A stretch of DNA of 64,000 bases from Alteraurantiacibacter aquimixticola (GTDB lineage Bacteria > Pseudomonadota > Alphaproteobacteria > Sphingomonadales > Sphingomonadaceae): contig NZ_SSHH01000001.1 in the NCBI RefSeq assembly GCF_004965515.1, positions 747,280-811,279 of the forward strand, given 5' to 3'. The notes under the pieces were generated by a model. It was not told where the DNA came from and searched no databases. It saw only the letters and a list, made by a program, of their open reading frames with translations. A program made the translations under genes and the position numbers. Shown one piece after another: positions 59,740 through 64,000 of this stretch; within the stretch, counting starts at the first letter, position 1; each line of letters opens with the position of its first letter.

Positions 59740-60705
59740 ATGAGCGACAATACCAGCACTTCCCGTCATGTGGCGATCATCGGGGCGGGAATGGCAGGGA
59801 TGAGCTGCGCCCGGCGCCTGGGTGAGTCGGGCTGGAGGGTCAGTCTGTTCGACAAGGGCCGTGGTCCCGGCGGCCGGATGTCCACTCGCTGGATGGAGCA
59901 TAATGGCCAGCAACTGCGCTTCGACCATGGCGCGCAATATTTCACCGCAGACGATGCGCTGATGGCGCGTCAGGTCGATGAATGGCACGCAGCCGGGGTG
60001 GTCGAACGCTGGCCACCCGACCGGCCCGGCGCATGGGTGGGCGCGCCCTGCATGAATGCGCCGCTCAAGCACATGGCGCAATCGCTCGACATCTCCTTTG
60101 CCACGCGGATCGAGATGATCGAGCGCGGGGAGGGGGGCTATCGGTTGCGCGCCAAGGATGCGCAGCTGCCGGACACCTTCGACGACGTGGTGATCGCCGT
60201 GCCGGCCGAGCAGGCAGCAATGCTGGCCTTCCCGATCGATCGGGAACTGGTGCGGCTCGCCGTCTCCATACGCTCCGCCCCCTGCTGGACGCTGATGTGC
60301 GCCTTTGGCGAGCGGCTGGACGCAGCGCATGACAGCTATCGCAGCGAGAGCGCGATTGCTTGGGCAGCGCGCAACAATGCCAAGCCCGGCCGCGGCGAGG
60401 CTGAATGCTGGGTCATACAGGCCGGAGCGGAATGGTCGCGCCAGCATCTCGAGAGCCGGCCGGACGCCATCGCTGCAGCCCTGCTGGCGGAATTCGCCGA
60501 ATTGACCGGCATCGTCCAGCCCAAGCCGGTGGCGGAGGCTGCCCATCGCTGGCGCTATGCCTTCCCGGCAGCGAGCGACAGGGGATATCTGTGGGACTCC
60601 GGTACAAGGATGGGTGCCTGCGGGGACTGGCTGCGTGGCCCCACTGTGGGCGATGCCTGGATGTCCGGGCGGTTGCTGGCCGACGCGATATTTAGTGGGG
60701 GGTGA
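59740..60705 (+). CDS. Renalase-like FAD/NAD(P)-dependent oxidoreductase
   Basis: 321 residues. N-terminal Rossmann motif AIIGAGMAGMSCARRLGESG, then FDKGRGPGGRMSTRW with the second nucleotide-binding motif, and the C-terminal FAD contact region GDWLRGPTVGDAWMSGRLLA. This matches the COG3380/renalase-like flavoprotein group. The substrate is unknown. It follows the LOV regulator on the same strand (193-bp gap) and may be one of its targets. Confidence 0.85.
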   Translation: MSDNTSTSRHVAIIGAGMAGMSCARRLGESGWRVSLFDKGRGPGGRMSTRWMEHNGQQLRFDHGAQYFTADDALMARQVDEWHAAGVVERWPPDRPGAWVGAPCMNAPLKHMAQSLDISFATRIEMIERGEGGYRLRAKDAQLPDTFDDVVIAVPAEQAAMLAFPIDRELVRLAVSIRSAPCWTLMCAFGERLDAAHDSYRSESAIAWAARNNAKPGRGEAECWVIQAGAEWSRQHLESRPDAIAAALLAEFAELTGIVQPKPVAEAAHRWRYAFPAASDRGYLWDSGTRMGACGDWLRGPTVGDAWMSGRLLADAIFSGG

Positions 60706-60786
60706 GGCGCTAGTCGCCCGGGAACAAGCGCGCGCGGGGCATTGGTGGCAAGCCCCTTGCGCGGGGCGGGTGGGCCCAAACGAAAA

Positions 60787-60811
60787 CGGGGGCCCCGCAA
60801 TGGGACCCCCG
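60787..60811 (-). terminator. Terminator of the quinoprotein operon
   Basis: CGGGGG/CCCCCG arms extended by CCC/GGG after one mismatch, five-base loop. On the minus strand it is followed by GTTTTCGTTTGG. It sits 34 bases after the DUF6152 gene. Confidence 0.7.
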
Positions 60812-60844
60812 CTTCTTGCATTCCGGCGAAGTGCCGGAAGGTGC

Positions 60845-61270
60845 TTAGTTGCCGGCGCGGCGTGCAGCAGCGGCAACGGCTTCCGTGGTCGGGTTGCCGA
60901 GCGACAGCTCGCGACCGTTCGGGAAGCGGATTTCCGCAGCCGACGCGCGGGTGTCACCGTCGCGAGCCTGGAAGGCGTCCACGATGATGTCGGTGCCCGC
61001 GGGCAGCGAATTTCTGTTCCAGCCGCGACGCAGCAGGGCCGAAGGCGCACCGCCTTCAACACGCCAGCGCTCGGTACGGCCGTTGCGTTCCACGTCGATG
61101 TGGATCCAGGAGTGGGGGTTCACCCACTCGAACATCACAACCTTGCCTTCCAGACGGACGGGCTTGTTGCGGTCGAACTCAGTGGCGAACGAGTGGTGCG
61201 CGGCAGCGCCCAGGCCCGTCACCGCCAGCACGGCGCCAATCGCGGCAGCGCTGAGCTTCTTCATTTGCAT
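60845..61270 (-). CDS. DUF6152 family exported protein
   Basis: 141 residues from ATG 61270 (AAGGAG nine bases upstream; ATG 61264 is close). Signal peptide to the AAAHHSF motif that typically begins the mature protein in this family. Then EGKVVMFEWVNPHSWIHIDV and ERWRVEGGAPSALLRRGWNR, the conserved DUF6152 core. The function is unknown. It is found with PQQ-type quinoproteins, here as the last gene of the three-gene unit. Confidence 0.85.
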   Translation of the reverse strand: MQMKKLSAAAIGAVLAVTGLGAAAHHSFATEFDRNKPVRLEGKVVMFEWVNPHSWIHIDVERNGRTERWRVEGGAPSALLRRGWNRNSLPAGTDIIVDAFQARDGDTRASAAEIRFPNGRELSLGNPTTEAVAAAARRAGN

Positions 61271-61334
61271 GGCAGGTAACTCCTTGGTTTTCACGAATCG
61301 TGATGTCTTGCGGGACGTCAACGAGAGTGTCTTA

Positions 61335-62180
61335 TCACTCTGCGCCTTGGTCCTCGATTAAGTCGCCGTAAAGCAGCTGTTCAGAAAACGGAACACACTT
61401 GAATTCAAGCAGTTGCGCGTTGTCTTCTACGCGGCGGTACAGCGGCATGCTGATGGTCCACGGGCGAGTGTAGATCGTCGGATCCTCGATCGTCGCCTCG
61501 TAGTCGATGTGGTTGCCACCCTCGGCGAGCGTGAAGCGCTCCACCACGGTCGCATGGTTGGTCAGGTAGTTGCCGGCACGATCCAGCCAGGTCACGCCTT
61601 CCACCATTTCACCGGCGGGCAGCTTCACCAGGCCCGGGCCCAGCGCCAGCGTGGTGACGACCAGCGTGTCGCCTTCCCACTGGCCGTAGGACGTGCCCAT
61701 CCAGGTATCGATCGGCGGGATGCCGACTTCCTGCATATGCACGACGCGGTTGGCCGATGCATATTCATAGACCATCAGGATATCGTCATTGTTGCCCTGA
61801 ATGATCTGGAACGGATACGGCATGTAGGTCGCCCGGGGGATACCCGGCAGGTAACATGCAGCTTCCGGATCGTGATAGATCACGTTTTCCTTATGCGCGG
61901 CGAGGCGTTCCTGCGCAGCGTCGTTGTAGGGAATTTCGCCCCCTTCGATCACGCCCAGGCCGGCCGGAATGGCACCGATCGCGCCCAGCAGGCGGTCCGC
62001 CACCGGGTTGCTGGCGGCGCTATGCGGCTCCAGGTTCCAGTTGGCATTGTTCATCACCTGCCACACACCGTTCAGATTCGGCTTGCCGTCAATCTGATCC
62101 TGCGCGGTAGCGGGCACAGTGCCCAGCGCCATGAGCGCCGCAGCTGCAACCGCCGTCGAAAACTTCTTAATCCCCTGCAT
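61335..62180 (-). CDS. Exported protein of unknown function, quinoprotein-associated
   Basis: 281 residues from ATG 62180 (AGGAGAGG upstream). Signal peptide ends ATAQ. The mature N-terminus DGKPNLNGVWQVMNNANWNL resembles a family of periplasmic proteins that begin KPDLSGVW. Other visible segments are CYLPGIPRATYMPYPFQIIQ and WEGDTLVVTTLALG. I know no assigned activity. It lies between the PQQ dehydrogenase (25 bases) and the DUF6152 gene, and the three are probably co-transcribed and act on one substrate in the periplasm. Confidence 0.7.
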   Translation of the reverse strand: MQGIKKFSTAVAAAALMALGTVPATAQDQIDGKPNLNGVWQVMNNANWNLEPHSAASNPVADRLLGAIGAIPAGLGVIEGGEIPYNDAAQERLAAHKENVIYHDPEAACYLPGIPRATYMPYPFQIIQGNNDDILMVYEYASANRVVHMQEVGIPPIDTWMGTSYGQWEGDTLVVTTLALGPGLVKLPAGEMVEGVTWLDRAGNYLTNHATVVERFTLAEGGNHIDYEATIEDPTIYTRPWTISMPLYRRVEDNAQLLEFKCVPFSEQLLYGDLIEDQGAE

Positions 62181-62204
62181 AACCTCTCCTGTATGCACCA
62201 ATCA

Positions 62205-64000
62205 CTAATCGAGCGTGTACACCATGATAACGCCGCTGGCGTTGATGGCGACATATTGTTTGCCGTCGCTGCCCCGATAGGTCATCGGATTGGCGTTGGC
62301 GTTCCCGTTGAGCGTGGTCTCCCATAGCTGCTCTCCGGTGTCTGCGTCAAAGGCGCGGAAACGGCGATCGTTCGTTGCGCCCACGAATACCAGCCCGCCC
62401 GCGGTAACGGTGGGCCCAGCGCTGCCGGCATTGCCCAGCAGCTGCTTGCCCTCGGGCTGTTCCTCGTAAATGCCCAGCGGCACGGCCCAGGCGATCTCGC
62501 CGGTATTGGCATCGATCGCGGTCAGGCGCGCCCATGGCGGCTTGTAGCACGGTGCGGCCACGCCCACGGGGCGGCCATTGTCGTCATACTCGCCGCTCAA
62601 CGGCGCCTGGAAACTGAAGAAGGGCCCCTTGCCGTCCACGCTCGCCCGGTCATAGGGTGGCGGTTCGGAGGCATCGAAGCTGTAGGGCTCATCACCCGCA
62701 ACACGTTCCACCCAGCCGACCAGCGAGGTGTCAATCGCATTGACATAGACCATGCCGGTTTCAGGATTCGCGGTGGGCCCGCCCCAGTTCACGCCGCCGA
62801 TGCCGCCCGGAAGCTGGATGGTGGACTGCACCGGCGATCCTTCCGCGCGGTACATGAACGGGGTGAAGATACCTTCGTTGATATAGCCGCCGGCCCTGTC
62901 CCACATGGCGATGCAGGCTGCGGCATGCGCCTCGTTCGTGTCTTCCGCCGTCACGATGTCGTCCCAGGTCATGCTCACGCGGCTGAGCGGCGGCGTGACC
63001 TGCGGAATCGGCTGGGTTGGGTGGTAATACTCACCCGGCGCGTTTCCGCGCGGGACGGGCATTTCCTCCACCGCATGCACCGGCTCCCCATCTTCGGCAT
63101 CGAGGACGTAGAACAGCGAGGACTTGCCGACATTGGTGATCGCCTTGCCGCCATTGGCGAGCGGGATCAGCGGGCCGGCATGGCTCATGTCGATGTCCCA
63201 GATGTCGTGATGGACGGTCTGGAAGTGCCATTTGTATTCGCCGGTGTGCAGGTCCACCGCGACAACGGAGTTGCCGAACAGGTTGGAGCCCGGACGGTCG
63301 CCGCCATAATAATTGTGCGAGGGGCTGGCGATGGGCAGGTATACGGTGTCCGTATCGGTATCCACCGTGGCCATGAAGCCCCACATATTGGTGCCGCCGC
63401 GCCCTTCTGCACCGCTATTGCCCCAGGTGTCGCCACCCAGTTCGCCATGGTCGGGCGTGGTATCGAATTCCCACAGCTTTTCGCCGGTCACCACGTCATA
63501 GGCACGCGGATTGCCGGAATTGCCGCGCGGATTTTCCAGCGAGGCCGCGCCGATCACCGCCACATTGCCGTGGATGGTAGGCGTGCCGCCGAACCCAATG
63601 ACGATATCGACCACGCCGCCATCGCCGAAGCCTTCGACCGGCTCACCCGTCGCCGCATCGAGCGCGACGAGATTGGTGCCCTGCGTCACCAGCACGCGCG
63701 GGCCGTAATCGCCCGAGCCGGGCCAGTAGCCGACACCGCGGCCGGAATAGCCCGCACCGGGCCCCTGGCCGCCTTCGGTCTGGTGAACCCACACTTCCTC
63801 GCCCGTGGCGGCGTTGAGCGCCACGACCCGGTTCTGCGCGGTGATATACATATTGCCGTTCACCACCAGCGGGACGGCGGTGTTGAAGGCGCGCAGCGGA
63901 TAGGTCCAGGCCTGCTGCAGCTCGCCCACATTGGACCGGTTGATTTCAGCGAGCGGAGAGTAGCGGGTGGCTGCCAGGTCGCGATTGATGGTCTGCCAGT
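62205..64000 (-). CDS. PQQ-dependent dehydrogenase (5' end outside window)
   Basis: About 597 residues are visible; the frame stays open to the right edge and still reads RYSPLAEINRSNVGEL, so the true start and signal peptide are beyond the window. Repeated tryptophan-docking motifs of the eight-bladed propeller include VVALNAATGEEVWVHQ, ALDAATGEPVEGFG, TAIDANTGEIAWAVP and AFDADTGEQLWETTLNGNAN. HHDIWDIDMSHAGPL is the PQQ-site region. It ends VMVYTLD with no cytochrome c domain. It oxidises an alcohol or related compound in the periplasm and passes electrons to a cytochrome or quinone. Confidence 0.9.
   Translation of the reverse strand, partial: WQTINRDLAATRYSPLAEINRSNVGELQQAWTYPLRAFNTAVPLVVNGNMYITAQNRVVALNAATGEEVWVHQTEGGQGPGAGYSGRGVGYWPGSGDYGPRVLVTQGTNLVALDAATGEPVEGFGDGGVVDIVIGFGGTPTIHGNVAVIGAASLENPRGNSGNPRAYDVVTGEKLWEFDTTPDHGELGGDTWGNSGAEGRGGTNMWGFMATVDTDTDTVYLPIASPSHNYYGGDRPGSNLFGNSVVAVDLHTGEYKWHFQTVHHDIWDIDMSHAGPLIPLANGGKAITNVGKSSLFYVLDAEDGEPVHAVEEMPVPRGNAPGEYYHPTQPIPQVTPPLSRVSMTWDDIVTAEDTNEAHAAACIAMWDRAGGYINEGIFTPFMYRAEGSPVQSTIQLPGGIGGVNWGGPTANPETGMVYVNAIDTSLVGWVERVAGDEPYSFDASEPPPYDRASVDGKGPFFSFQAPLSGEYDDNGRPVGVAAPCYKPPWARLTAIDANTGEIAWAVPLGIYEEQPEGKQLLGNAGSAGPTVTAGGLVFVGATNDRRFRAFDADTGEQLWETTLNGNANANPMTYRGSDGKQYVAINASGVIMVYTLD

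Noticed and set aside
60746-60760. TGGCAAG-CCCC-TTGCG, resembling a sigma-54 promoter
   Set aside because: Lies between convergent genes with no downstream plus-strand gene, has a mismatch in the -24 element and falls in hairpin-forming sequence.
1-64000. CRISPR arrays, tRNA or rRNA genes, insertion sequences
   Set aside because: I looked for regular direct repeats, cloverleaf-like segments, rRNA-like conserved sequence and transposase motifs and saw none.

Overview
High-GC alphaproteobacterial chromosome, most likely a member of the Erythrobacteraceae/Sphingomonadales. The main clue is a LOV-HTH regulator at 58933-59547 that closely resembles the blue-light factor EL222 of Erythrobacter litoralis. 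TonB receptor, DUF3604, FadL, quinoprotein/DUF6152 and RES-Xre genes fit that group. I see no rRNA, tRNA, CRISPR array or insertion sequence.

Layout. (1) 1-10261: a TonB-dependent receptor (partial, minus), a LysR regulator, and a tightly packed plus-strand cluster: DUF3604 PHP-like hydrolase, membrane PpiC foldase, HupE/UreJ-like membrane protein, a Cys-type sulfatase and its formylglycine-generating enzyme. (2) 10293-11409: a RES-Xre toxin-antitoxin pair with a palindromic operator. (3) 11411-46979: a nearly complete single-flagellum locus. fliA, flhA, a lytic transglycosylase, flgN, flgM, flgA and an extra MotA-like/ExbD-like pair lie on the minus strand. flgBCDEFGHIJKL, motAB, a HAD protein and a methyltransferase follow on the plus strand, then flagellin (minus), a sigma-54 activator, fliEFGHIJKLMNOPQR, flhB, fliD and fliS. 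Two good sigma-54 promoters and a shared 18-bp palindrome suggest that the activator at 31957 runs a FlbD-like cascade. No chemotaxis genes are present and FliM lacks the usual CheY-docking peptide. (4) 47280-50496: a FixJ-type regulator, a small unknown gene, a regulator with a degenerate receiver, and a soluble FixL-type kinase that keeps the haem histidine and FG-loop arginine of oxygen-sensing FixL. (5) 50513-57332: a seven-gene minus-strand operon that is colinear with the Pseudomonas functional-amyloid operon fapABCDEF, with one extra peptidoglycan-binding gene inserted before the fapF-like gene and a LuxR-type regulator upstream. (6) 57479-60705: FadL-like porin, the EL222-like light sensor, and a renalase-like flavoprotein. 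(7) 60845-64000: DUF6152 protein, an unrecognised exported protein and a PQQ-dependent dehydrogenase (partial).

How it fits together. The second half of the window holds the choice between motility (flagellum) and surface attachment (amyloid fibres). Between and beside these sit an oxygen-sensor two-component system and a blue-light regulator. A palindrome containing TACGTA-N4-TACGTA upstream of fixL, and a single TACGTA in the amyloid promoter region, hint at a regulatory link, but this is inference. The Fap-like operon is the item I consider most likely to be undescribed, because to my knowledge Fap systems have been reported from beta-, gamma- and deltaproteobacteria and not from alphaproteobacteria.
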